Below, piece after piece: positions 7,911 to 16,809 of a stretch of DNA of 64,000 nucleotides (position 1 is the first letter of the stretch; each line of letters opens with the position of its first letter). Position numbers and translations under genes: made by a program. Origin of the DNA: CAWELS01 sp964468205 (GTDB taxonomy: Bacteria > Acidobacteriota > Terriglobia > Bryobacterales > Bryobacteraceae). The stretch spans positions 10,935 through 74,934 of the forward strand of contig CAYXVG010000035.1 in assembly GCA_964468205.1 (NCBI GenBank), written 5' to 3'. Under the pieces are notes generated by a model. It made no database searches. It had not been told where the DNA came from and saw only the letters and a list, made by a program, of their open reading frames with translations.

Positions 7911-9314
7911 TCAGGTTCGGACGCGGGTCGGAACGACAGGAAGACTTACGATCACTGTGGCGCCGCGCCCCGGGGAACTCCGAATCGAGATCTCCCCACC
8001 GTGTTGCCGAACAATTTGGCGGGCGCCGAACAAACTCCAGTTGCAGGAGGCCACGCGTCCTTCGGCGACGCGAAAGCCGGGATCGAGAAGGTGACGCAAT
8101 TCTTCTTCCGGAAGGCCCGGCCCCTGGCCGCGGATCTCCACCTCGATCAAGTCCCCGTGAAGGGTAGAGGCGATGGTTACGGCAGCGTCCTCCCCGGAAG
8201 CATCGAGAGCTTTTTGAAGAATTGCGGAGAAGACAGCGCTCATTGGTTGCGGCCGGATCTCGATGTGGGGCAAAGGTTGCAGGTTGAACTCGAAAGAGGC
8301 CTTCTGTTGAACGGAATCGGCAACCAGCTCGGCGACGTCCCTCAGCAAGTTATTCAGGTCGACTGGAAGGACGTCTGCCCTGTCCAGGTTGGTGAAACGT
8401 TGCATTCGCTGCACGGTGGCGTGCAAGCGGTTGATGGATTCCGTGGCGTTTTCATAGAGGTCGGCTTCCAGGCGTGCGCGGTCCGCCTGCTTAGTGGGCG
8501 GAAGACTCTTGTTCCCTGACGAAAGGGTGCGAAGCGTGTCCAGGTTGCTCTTCAAGACGGCCAGCGGATTGTTCAGTTCGTGGCTCAGGGCGGCGGCCAG
8601 CCGGCCCATCGACGCGGCGCTATCGGAGAGCAGCATTCGGCATTGGGAATCGCGGACTTCATTCATTGTCCGGATCTGCTCGCGATGGGCGAGGAAGGTT
8701 TCCCAGATCCGGTGGTAAAGGTTCGCTGAAACGGCGGTGCTGAGAAGCACAACCATAACAAGAAACACCATGTTCAATGCTCGCGCCTGCGACCCTGAGA
8801 TGATTCCGAGGTCCACCGCAAGTTGGCATGAAACCAAGTAGGAAATTACCGTGCCGAGTCCCAGCAGAAACACGTGGGCGGGCCGAAACGGCACTGACAT
8901 CAAGACGATTAGCAGCACTAAGGCAACTTGCGCGTTAATAAGCGTCAAGAACATCGGTTCTGCCTGAGCGCGCAATAGCGAGGACCAGATGAGACAGGTT
9001 GCCACCACGATACCGACCAGCCACGCCACCGTGCGGGGATGGTCCTTGGTGGTCCGAACCTTTGTCGAGACCCAGGCTCCAACGCCGGCCGCCATCATGC
9101 AAAATGCGACCGCCAGCGTGACCGAGGGGCTCAGTACATCCGGCGCGGCCAGTTGCAGAGCGGCTGTCATCACCGGAGGCAATACAATGATGGTCCCGGC
9201 GACCAGCCGCAGACCCTGACGAGCCTGCAAGTGGATGTGGTCGCGGAATGCTGCGTCGCGCTCGGCCTCTGACTGGAATAACAAGTCGCCGAAACGCTGA
9301 AGCGGGCGAGCCAT
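7911..9314 (-). CDS. Membrane histidine kinase-like protein with eroded ATP-binding motifs
   Basis: This 467-residue protein has about six hydrophobic segments (roughly 36-198), then a helical linker and a HisKA-type H-box, AAALSHELNNPLAVLKSNL, with phosphoacceptor H245. The C-terminal domain still ends like a HATPase (IVRQHGGEISIRSSPGRGAT), but its catalytic boxes are changed: the N-box position has K368 (AILQKALDAS), the DxGxG of the G1 box reads RGQGPG, and the GLGL lid region reads ASCNWSLFGARQ. ATP binding therefore looks impaired, which points to a phosphatase, a dimerising partner or a scaffold rather than an active kinase. No response regulator lies beside it. It is divergent from the RND efflux genes (77-base gap), so a regulatory link is possible but unproven. 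Confidence 0.82.
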   Translation of the reverse strand: MARPLQRFGDLLFQSEAERDAAFRDHIHLQARQGLRLVAGTIIVLPPVMTAALQLAAPDVLSPSVTLAVAFCMMAAGVGAWVSTKVRTTKDHPRTVAWLVGIVVATCLIWSSLLRAQAEPMFLTLINAQVALVLLIVLMSVPFRPAHVFLLGLGTVISYLVSCQLAVDLGIISGSQARALNMVFLVMVVLLSTAVSANLYHRIWETFLAHREQIRTMNEVRDSQCRMLLSDSAASMGRLAAALSHELNNPLAVLKSNLDTLRTLSSGNKSLPPTKQADRARLEADLYENATESINRLHATVQRMQRFTNLDRADVLPVDLNNLLRDVAELVADSVQQKASFEFNLQPLPHIEIRPQPMSAVFSAILQKALDASGEDAAVTIASTLHGDLIEVEIRGQGPGLPEEELRHLLDPGFRVAEGRVASCNWSLFGARQIVRQHGGEISIRSSPGRGATVIVSLPVVPTRVRT

Positions 9315-9391
9315 TCTTTCAGCTACTCTTCCGTTTTGCGGACATTGTAAGCTGGTAGGAGGCGCCGGGTCGGAATCTCGCGGAAATATTC

Positions 9392-10462
9392 ATGCTACGA
9401 AGCCCATTGTTGTTCATCATACCGACATGTCTGCTAGCACAGGAGATGCCGCCGAGCCCGGTCGGTTACACGGAGGCTCGCGAGCACCGCGTCGAGGGCA
9501 GGCTGACTCTGCCGGGAACCGTTGAGTCCAATGTGACATCGATGGTGGCGAGCGAGATATCCGGCCTCGTCATCGAGTACCCGGTGAAGCAGGGAGACAG
9601 GCTCGAGAAAGGACAACTCCTGGCTCGTCTAAACAAGCGGGATCGCGAGTTGGATCTCGCCAGGGTAGCCGCCGATCTTGCTGAAGCGGAGTCGAGGTCG
9701 AAGCTTGCTTTCCGAAACTATGAACGCTCCGAGGAGTTGTTCGAATCGGGAATCTTCAGCCAGCAGCAGCTCGACGACACACTGTACGAGTACCAAGCCT
9801 GGCGGGGGCGAGTTGACAGCCTGAAGGCTCAGATGGAGCGCATTCGGTACGACTTGGAGAAATCCGTGATCCCAGCGCCGTTCGCCGGAGTGGTCCTGAG
9901 CAAGCGGACGGAATTGGGGCAATGGCTTGGGGTGGGTGATGAAGTGGTGGAACTTCTATCACTTGAGGAGCTCGAGGTCCGTGTTGACGTACCCGAGCAG
10001 TACTATCCCTCGATCCGAATCGGCGCTGGCGCCAGTGTGACGTTGGAGGCGCACCCGGGGCGCACCTTGCGCGGCCAAGTTACGACGGTCATACCGAAGG
10101 CCGATGAGCGGGCGCGCACCTTCCCCATCAAGATCCGCTTTCCGGCCGACGAGAAGATCGGGGTGGGCATGCTGGCACGGGTGACGTTGGACGGCGTTTC
10201 AATAAGCGGACGCGGGGCGCGCAACGCCGTGATCGTGCCGAAGGATGCAGTTGTTCGCCAAGGGTCTCAGCAAACGGTGTGGACGCTCGGCGGTGATGGC
10301 GAAGTAAAACCCATGACCGTAGAGACCGGCACAGGAGAGGGCGCTTGGATTGAAGTTCGTGGACCTTTGCAGGCCGGAGCGAAAGTAATCACCCGGGGCA
10401 ATGAGCGTCTGCGTCCCGGCCAAACAGTTCGGGGCGAACCTGTTGAGTACAAACTGCCATGA
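9392..10462 (+). CDS. RND efflux periplasmic adaptor (membrane fusion protein)
   Basis: The adaptor bridges an inner-membrane RND pump to an outer-membrane channel. The 356-residue product has a hydrophobic N-terminal signal (residues 1-16, ending LLAQ), a biotinyl-lipoyl-like half (GLVIEYPVKQGDRLEKGQLL), a helical hairpin (about 80-155, rich in A, E, R and L), the second lipoyl half (VIPAPFAGVVLSKRTELGQWL), a beta-barrel domain and a membrane-proximal domain (PKDAVVRQGSQQTVW). All are in the order typical of HlyD/AcrA adaptors. Its stop codon overlaps the pump start by four bases (ATGA), so the two are translationally coupled. No outer-membrane factor gene is present nearby. The substrate is unknown. 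Confidence 0.93.
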   Translation: MLRSPLLFIIPTCLLAQEMPPSPVGYTEAREHRVEGRLTLPGTVESNVTSMVASEISGLVIEYPVKQGDRLEKGQLLARLNKRDRELDLARVAADLAEAESRSKLAFRNYERSEELFESGIFSQQQLDDTLYEYQAWRGRVDSLKAQMERIRYDLEKSVIPAPFAGVVLSKRTELGQWLGVGDEVVELLSLEELEVRVDVPEQYYPSIRIGAGASVTLEAHPGRTLRGQVTTVIPKADERARTFPIKIRFPADEKIGVGMLARVTLDGVSISGRGARNAVIVPKDAVVRQGSQQTVWTLGGDGEVKPMTVETGTGEGAWIEVRGPLQAGAKVITRGNERLRPGQTVRGEPVEYKLP

Positions 10463-13400
10463 AGCTCGTTCATGACGCGATACGATTTCCGGTCACGACG
10501 ACAGTGGGTGTACTGTTGCTTGTCCTGTTTGGTTCGCTTGCCTTGCGGCGCATCCCGGTGCAGCTTACGCCCACCGTGGAGGAGCCGGAGATAACCGTGA
10601 CGACGTACTGGCCTGGTGCGAGTCCGCTCGAGGTTGAGCGCGAAATCATAGAGGAGCAGGAAGAGCAACTCAAGTCTCTTGAGGGCTTGATCGAGATGGA
10701 GAGCTCCAGTTCGGACTCAAACGGCTCCATCACTCTGACTTTCCAGATCGGCACGGATCAAGACGCCGCCTTGTTGAAGGTATCCAATGCGCTGCAGCAG
10801 GTACCGAGCTATCCCGCCGAGGCCGACAAGCCCGTAATTTACAGCGTGGCCGCGGAAGCGAATGCGATCGCCTGGTTTGTGCTGCAACCTGGCGGCGACG
10901 AGCCTTTCGAAGGTGACATCTCCACTCTGTTCAATTTCGTGGATGACTACGTTAAGCCGGAGTTCGAACGCGTTCCCGGCCTCGCCCAGGCCAATATCTA
11001 CGGCGGTACCGAGCGTGAAATGCACGTGGTCGTCGATCCGGCGAAACTGGCGGCACGCAAGGTGACATTGAATCAGCTAGGCGCGGCGCTGGACCGCGAG
11101 AACCGTAGTTATTCGGGCGGTGATTTCAACGAGGGAAAGCGCCGCTATATCGTCCGGACGGTGGGAGAGTATCAATCGACCGAGGATATTGAAAGCGTTG
11201 TGATTACCGTCCGCAACGGGGTGCCGGTGTACGTTCGCGATGTCGGCTATGCGGAACTGGGCTATCGGAAGCCGATGGCGAAACCGTTCTATTTCGGTGA
11301 GCCGATGATCGCCATGAACGCCGTAAAAGAACCAGGCGAGAACGTGCTGGAGGTGATGGAGCAACTGAAGGCGACGGTTGCCCGCGTGAACGAGGAACTG
11401 CTCGCTCCCCGCGGTTTGACCCTCACACAGGTCATGGACGAGACCGAGTATATCGAGAGCTCTATTGATCTGGTCCAGCAGAGCTTGTATCTTGGCGGGT
11501 GCCTCGCCATCCTGGCGCTGCTGTTATTCCTGCGATCCGTCACGAGCACTCTGGTCGTTGCCGTGGCCATCCCGATCAGCATGATCAGCACTTTTTTGGC
11601 CATGCTGTGGTTTGACCGGACCCTCAACGTCATCAGCTTGGCGGGAATGGCGTTCGCGGTAGGCATGGTGGTGGACAACTCGATTGTTGTGCTCGAGAAC
11701 ATCTACCGGCATCGTCAGATGGGCAAGAGCCGCTTTGACGCCGCCTACGACGGCGCGCGGGAAGTCTGGGGAGCGGTGCTGGCGAGCACGCTCACGACGA
11801 TCGCCGTTTTCGTACCGGTGGTGTTTGTCGAAGAGGAGGCGGGCCAGCTTTTCCGCGACATTGCAATTGCCATCAGTTGCGCGGTCGGCCTGAGTCTGCT
11901 TGTGGCGATTACCGTGATACCGTCACTTTCGGCGAAGATTCTCCACGTAGCCAAAGGCGGCCATCGGAAGTACGGATTCCACAACCTGTTTGGTCTTACG
12001 CTCGCGGCGGAAACGATTACCAACAAATTCGCCGGCTTCATCTACTGGCTGTGTGGAGGGGTTTTGAGGCGGCTGATCGTCGTTGGCGGGTTGACCGCGG
12101 CAGCCTTGCTGATCAGTCTGAACTTGATGCCGAAAACGGAGTACCTGCCCCTCGGCAACGTGAATTTTCTGTTTGGCATTTTACTACCGTCGCCTGGCTA
12201 CAATGTCGACGAGGTTGCGGAACTCCGCCACCGCTACACCGAGAACCTCAAGCATCTATGGGAGACGCCACCGGAGGAGTCCGCATCATTGCCGGGTGGC
12301 GGGGTGAAGGGGTTCTTTTTCATCGCTATGCCACAGAACTGTTTCATGGGTGTCCGGTCGCGGGATCCGGAACGCGCCCGCGAGCTGATTCCGGAGTTCC
12401 AGAAAGTGAACTTCTCGATCCCCGGAGCGATCGGATTCATTGACCAGGCCAGCATTTTCCAACGCGGTCTCGGAGAGGGGCGAAACATCGATATCGACAT
12501 AACCGGACCTGAACTCGAACAGCTCATCGCCCTTGGAGGTCAGATCTTCGGTAACGTGATGCAGAAGCTCCCGGGGGCTCAGGCGCGGCCGATTCCCAGT
12601 CTCGACCTTGGAAATCCCGAGGTTCAGATTAAGACTGATCGCCGGCGCGCCGCGGACTTAGGTATTTCCAACCGGGACCTCGGTTTCACAGTCAGCGCCC
12701 TGGTCGACGGAGCGAAGGCCAGCGACTACCAACACGAAGGAGACGAGATCGATCTTCGTGTCATGGCCGAGGAGAGCTTCGCTCACCGGACGCACTTGCT
12801 GGACCAGATGCCGATCGCGACTCCGGACGGGCAGCTCGTTACGCTCGGCTCCGTAGCGGAAGTGTCGGAAACCACCGGTCCGGTGACCATTAATCACAAG
12901 GAGCGCGAGCGAACCATCACGATTCAGGTGACTCCGGACGAGCAGATGCCACTGGAACTAGCGATGGAGACGATCGAGAGCGAGATCATTGAGCCGATGA
13001 GGGCGTCAGGGCAGATAGGGGGCCTCTACCGCACTGACCTCTCTGGGACGGCAGACAAACTAACGCAGACCTTCGAGTCATTCAAATGGAATTTTCTTCT
13101 CGCATTGGCCATTACCTATCTGCTCATGGCGGCGCTGTTTGAGAGCTTTCTTTATCCGTTCGTTATCATGTTTAGCGTGCCGCTGGCAGCGGCCGGCGGT
13201 TTCTTGGGGCTTGCCGCGGTGAACCGTTTTATCGCTTACCAGCCGCTTGATATCCTGACGATGCTGGGATTTGTGATTCTCGTGGGCACGGTTGTGAATA
13301 ACGCCATCCTGGTAGTGCACCAGTCGCTGAACCACATCCGCGATGACGGCATGCCGCACCGGGAGGCCGTGCGTACGGCCACTGCCAGCCGCATCCGCCC

Positions 13401-13647
13401 GATTTTTATGTCTGTTTCCACATCCGTGTTCGGCATGCTTCCACTGGTGCTGTTCCCAGGACCGGGATCTGAGTTGTACCGGGGGTTGGGCAGTGTGGTG
13501 GTTGGCGGATTGGTCGTCTCGACGGTTTTCACGCTGTTCCTGGTACCAAGCCTGTTCAGCCTGGTGCTCGACGCGAGGGCGGGCGTCGCCAGTCTGGTGT
13601 CGCAAATCGCCTCGCGGGATGAACCGAAGGAGGAAGCGGGGGACTAG
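10459..13647 (+). CDS. RND-family efflux permease
   Basis: This inner-membrane, proton-driven pump has 1062 residues, the expected size, with twelve transmembrane segments arranged 1+5 and 1+5 around two large periplasmic loops. It begins with the characteristic helix (FPVTTTVGVLLLVLFGS) and RRIPVQLTPTVEEPEITVTT. In TM4 the motif is VDNSIVVLENIYRH, with a single Asp (D406) followed by N, where AcrB has two Asp; in TM10 the equivalent of AcrB Lys940 lies in VVNNAILVV and is Asn. This alternative relay pattern occurs in other HAE1 and uncharacterised RND subfamilies, so it need not mean inactivity. It is coupled to the adaptor upstream; a polytopic membrane protein follows after 11 bases. Confidence 0.94.
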   Translation: MKLVHDAIRFPVTTTVGVLLLVLFGSLALRRIPVQLTPTVEEPEITVTTYWPGASPLEVEREIIEEQEEQLKSLEGLIEMESSSSDSNGSITLTFQIGTDQDAALLKVSNALQQVPSYPAEADKPVIYSVAAEANAIAWFVLQPGGDEPFEGDISTLFNFVDDYVKPEFERVPGLAQANIYGGTEREMHVVVDPAKLAARKVTLNQLGAALDRENRSYSGGDFNEGKRRYIVRTVGEYQSTEDIESVVITVRNGVPVYVRDVGYAELGYRKPMAKPFYFGEPMIAMNAVKEPGENVLEVMEQLKATVARVNEELLAPRGLTLTQVMDETEYIESSIDLVQQSLYLGGCLAILALLLFLRSVTSTLVVAVAIPISMISTFLAMLWFDRTLNVISLAGMAFAVGMVVDNSIVVLENIYRHRQMGKSRFDAAYDGAREVWGAVLASTLTTIAVFVPVVFVEEEAGQLFRDIAIAISCAVGLSLLVAITVIPSLSAKILHVAKGGHRKYGFHNLFGLTLAAETITNKFAGFIYWLCGGVLRRLIVVGGLTAAALLISLNLMPKTEYLPLGNVNFLFGILLPSPGYNVDEVAELRHRYTENLKHLWETPPEESASLPGGGVKGFFFIAMPQNCFMGVRSRDPERARELIPEFQKVNFSIPGAIGFIDQASIFQRGLGEGRNIDIDITGPELEQLIALGGQIFGNVMQKLPGAQARPIPSLDLGNPEVQIKTDRRRAADLGISNRDLGFTVSALVDGAKASDYQHEGDEIDLRVMAEESFAHRTHLLDQMPIATPDGQLVTLGSVAEVSETTGPVTINHKERERTITIQVTPDEQMPLELAMETIESEIIEPMRASGQIGGLYRTDLSGTADKLTQTFESFKWNFLLALAITYLLMAALFESFLYPFVIMFSVPLAAAGGFLGLAAVNRFIAYQPLDILTMLGFVILVGTVVNNAILVVHQSLNHIRDDGMPHREAVRTATASRIRPIFMSVSTSVFGMLPLVLFPGPGSELYRGLGSVVVGGLVVSTVFTLFLVPSLFSLVLDARAGVASLVSQIASRDEPKEEAGD

Positions 13648-13658
13648 CTGGTAGACCC

Positions 13659-15251
13659 ATGTCACGCCCCGCTCTTCTTCGCACGGCTATTCCGGGTGCA
13701 CTCGATCCGGGTGGCTTCCTGTACCTTGCACTGGTCCTGACGGTAGTTGCCGCAAACATCGCGCCGATTTGGCAACAGCCGTACTTTCCCTCCCAGGATG
13801 GACCAAGCCACATTTACAATGCCACGATCATGGCTGACTTGGGCTCCGAGCCTGTTTATCAAGAGTTCTTCTCGTTACGTCTGACGCCTGCCGGCAACTT
13901 GTTGGGTCACGTCCTTCTCGGCGGGTTGCTGCGGTTCTTGGAACCGGCGGTGGCCGAAAAGGCCGCTGTTACAATCATCCTCCTCCTGCACATCTTTGCC
14001 TTCTATTATCTCGGCCGTACCCTAACAGAGAATGGTAGGTACTTCTGCCTGTTTGGCCTGATGATTGGCTTCAGTTTCTTTTTGTTCATGGGCTTCTGGA
14101 ACTTCTGCCTAGCGGTGCCGATTGGGTTACTTGGCCTCGGCTACTACCTGCGAAACCGTGACGATTGGCGGATTGGCAACACGTTGGTCTTGTGTGTCAT
14201 TGTCTCTCTTACGTATGCCGCCCATATGATGGTTTGCTTCGTCGCCGGAGCGGCTATTGGCGCCTTTGCCTTGGCCGGATTCGCCGCCGGGAGCGGAACC
14301 GGACGCCATTGGAGTCGAAGGCTGTTGGAAGCTGCCAAGCCAGCGCTGGCTTTTGTCCCTGTCGCGCCGCTGGCCATAGCGTATCTCCATACGGGGCTTC
14401 CTTCTGACGGTTCGGGAGAGCATGGTAGCTTGTGGGACCTATACGGCTTCGGTTATCTACAGATGTATCTCCACGAAGCCATTGTTCTGAGAAAGCTATT
14501 GGCTCTGTTTGTGGCGGGACTGGTTATCCTGGCCATCCTGGGTCGAATCCGTCGGCCGCGAATCCGGTATGCCGACACTTATCTCGCGCTAGCCACCCTC
14601 TTCGCGCTAGCCACGGCGTTTGGACCGAGCCATATTGGCCAGGGGGGAACGGTTCGCACCCGTCTTGGCCTCTTCTTCCTGCTGTTTCTGTTGCTTTGGC
14701 TGTCGAGCCAGCAATGGCCGAAACCCGTGCAGTGGGGTATTGTGTTTGCACTGAGCCTTTTGTTGCTGGCCGGCGCCAGCTTGAGAGCGGATGCTTACCG
14801 GAGGTGGAACCAACCGCTGCTGGAAATTGTGAGCGTGCAGGATGAGATCCGGGAAGGGGCGACAGTGCTCGGTCTGGATCTCGACCGCCTCGAGTATATG
14901 CGCCCCAACCTCCATGCGGTGGGGCGGATGACTGCGCGCCGGATTATCAATCTGAGAAACTATGAGGCGGCCACGGATCATTTTCTCACTCGTTACCAGC
15001 CTGCAGTGGATCCCTATCGATATCTCGGAGACCGCGAGGGTCTCGAAGCCACCCCACCCCGATTTGACCTTGATCGCTACGAGAACCACTCGGGCCGGCG
15101 TGTGGACTATCTGCTCGCCTATTCAACACCGGAAGACGGCGAAGCTTTTCCGGAGCGACGCCTCTATTCCAGCGAACTCGAGCGCTATCGCCTGGTAACT
15201 GTTTCGAGGCCAACCGGCTTCGCGCGGCTGTACGAAGCGAAGTCCCATTGA
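13659..15251 (+). CDS. Polytopic membrane protein, possibly GT-C-type glycosyltransferase
   Basis: This 530-residue protein has about ten to eleven hydrophobic segments between residues 20 and 390, followed by a soluble C-terminal domain (about 395-530). An acidic motif, PSQDGPSHIYNA (D47, H51), lies in the first extracytoplasmic loop. Position and shape recall the catalytic Asp of GT-C lipid-linked-sugar glycosyltransferases, but I cannot assign the family with certainty. The gene starts 11 bases after the RND permease stop and is probably co-transcribed with it, so it may supply an envelope modification linked to efflux or simply share a promoter. The alternative is an unassigned membrane protein. 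Confidence 0.6.
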   Translation: MSRPALLRTAIPGALDPGGFLYLALVLTVVAANIAPIWQQPYFPSQDGPSHIYNATIMADLGSEPVYQEFFSLRLTPAGNLLGHVLLGGLLRFLEPAVAEKAAVTIILLLHIFAFYYLGRTLTENGRYFCLFGLMIGFSFFLFMGFWNFCLAVPIGLLGLGYYLRNRDDWRIGNTLVLCVIVSLTYAAHMMVCFVAGAAIGAFALAGFAAGSGTGRHWSRRLLEAAKPALAFVPVAPLAIAYLHTGLPSDGSGEHGSLWDLYGFGYLQMYLHEAIVLRKLLALFVAGLVILAILGRIRRPRIRYADTYLALATLFALATAFGPSHIGQGGTVRTRLGLFFLLFLLLWLSSQQWPKPVQWGIVFALSLLLLAGASLRADAYRRWNQPLLEIVSVQDEIREGATVLGLDLDRLEYMRPNLHAVGRMTARRIINLRNYEAATDHFLTRYQPAVDPYRYLGDREGLEATPPRFDLDRYENHSGRRVDYLLAYSTPEDGEAFPERRLYSSELERYRLVTVSRPTGFARLYEAKSH

Positions 15252-15366
15252 GCGCTGCACTCTGCACCCCGCCGCTCCACTACCGCCTCGGTCCGGGAAT
15301 CTGAGCGGCCGTTCAACCGAATCTGTAACTCGGTCTTCGTGGTTTACGTGATTAAATAGGGGCGTT

Positions 15367-16728
15367 ATGCTGCACTTCGTTCCCTTCGCGATTGTTCTGC
15401 TATTGATGGGCTGCGGACTTGAAGTGCCGTCCAAACCCAATGTCGTTTTTCTACTGACGGACGACCAGCGCCCGGATACGATCGGGACGCTTGGGAACCC
15501 GCGGATAGTAACGCCACACCTTGACGCCGTGGCAGAATCGGGAGCTGTCTTCACGAACGCCTACAACCTGGGTTCGAACGTGCCAGCCGTCTGCGCGCCG
15601 AGCCGGAACATGATCCTTTCCGGCCGGGCGTATTTTCGATGGGAGGGCCGCTTCGCGCCACCTGAACCGGCCAATCTCGCCGATTCAATGAAGTCGTTCG
15701 GCTACGAGACCTATCATCACGGCAAGAAGGGAAACACGGCGCAAGAGATCCACAAGCGCTTCGACCATACAAAGTACCTTGAGGACAGGCGCGTAAGGAA
15801 TTCCGGCGAGCCTGGCAAGGAGATCGTCGACAGCGCGATCGAGTTCTTGACTGGACGGAGCGGTGAACGCCCATTCTTCATGTATTTAGCCTTTGCTACG
15901 CCGCACGACCCCAGGGTTGCGAAACAGCAGCACCTGGATATGTACCCGCCGGAGACTATCCCGCTGCCGCCGGACTATCTGGCCGTACATCCTTTCGACA
16001 ACGGCGAGATGCTGGTGCGCGATGAGTTGCTTGAGGATTGGCCCCGCACTGAACAGGCCGTTCGAGAACATCTTCGCGATTACTATGCTGTTATCACGGC
16101 TCTCGATGAGCAGATCGGCCGCTTGATCGCGTTTCTGAAGGAAAACGGCTTGTACGAGAACACCTACATCATCTTCAGTTCGGATCAGGGGCTCGCCGTC
16201 GGTTCCCACGGCCTGATGGGTAAGCAGAATCTTTACGAGCACTCGGCGAAGGCGCCGCTGATCATCGCTGGCCCGGATATTCAGCCGAAGCGAGTTGATG
16301 CACTGGTATACCTGTTGGATCTTTACCCCACGATTCTGAGCCTGGTGGGCGCGCCCACGGCGGAGGGGCTTGATGGGGAGACTCTGGCCCCCTTAATTTA
16401 CGGCCAATCAGACCGGGTTCGCAAGTCGCTCTTTCTCTCTTATAAGGATGTTCAGCGGGCGATTCGCGACGAGCGATACAAACTGATCGTGTATCCACAT
16501 AACAACATGAAGCAGTTGTTCGACCTCGAAGTGGATCCCCACGAGCGAAATAACCTGGCCGAAAACGAGGATTACGCCAGGAGAGTTGAGGCCATGATGG
16601 CCGCAATGGAGGCGTGGCAACAACAACTTGGCGATACAGCGCCACTGATGTCCGCCGAACCGGAAGACCCAAAGTTCCGGCCGCCAACGGGTGAGGAACT
16701 GGCGAAGCTCCGCGAGAAGTGGAATTAG
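15367..16728 (+). CDS. Lipoprotein sulfatase (S1 family)
   Basis: Sulfatases of this family hydrolyse sulfate esters using a formylglycine made from Cys or Ser. The 453-residue product has a signal with lipobox LMGC (lipidated C16), so it is probably anchored in an envelope membrane. The metal-binding pair D32-D33 is in LLTDDQRPDTIG, and the modified cysteine is C76 in CAPSR. Later, FSSDQGLAVGSHGLMGKQ followed by YEHSAKAPLII resembles the iduronate-2-sulfatase/choline-sulfatase branch, though the substrate cannot be read from sequence. The start lies behind a short AGGGGCG site. It opens a run of five co-oriented exported proteins. An anaerobic-type (anSME) or FGE maturase would be needed elsewhere in the genome. 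Confidence 0.92.
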   Translation: MLHFVPFAIVLLLMGCGLEVPSKPNVVFLLTDDQRPDTIGTLGNPRIVTPHLDAVAESGAVFTNAYNLGSNVPAVCAPSRNMILSGRAYFRWEGRFAPPEPANLADSMKSFGYETYHHGKKGNTAQEIHKRFDHTKYLEDRRVRNSGEPGKEIVDSAIEFLTGRSGERPFFMYLAFATPHDPRVAKQQHLDMYPPETIPLPPDYLAVHPFDNGEMLVRDELLEDWPRTEQAVREHLRDYYAVITALDEQIGRLIAFLKENGLYENTYIIFSSDQGLAVGSHGLMGKQNLYEHSAKAPLIIAGPDIQPKRVDALVYLLDLYPTILSLVGAPTAEGLDGETLAPLIYGQSDRVRKSLFLSYKDVQRAIRDERYKLIVYPHNNMKQLFDLEVDPHERNNLAENEDYARRVEAMMAAMEAWQQQLGDTAPLMSAEPEDPKFRPPTGEELAKLREKWN

Positions 16729-16809
16729 CCATGCTCCCGAGGGCGAGCTGAAGTGCGTTTCCGGCAGGAGCGGTAGGTTCGCTGGGAAGTATCCAAGGAG
16801 GCAAACGAA

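Noticed and set aside
13078..13665. 195-codon minus-strand frame in the RND permease
   Set aside because: Antisense to well-conserved transmembrane segments; composition rich in H, Q and R.
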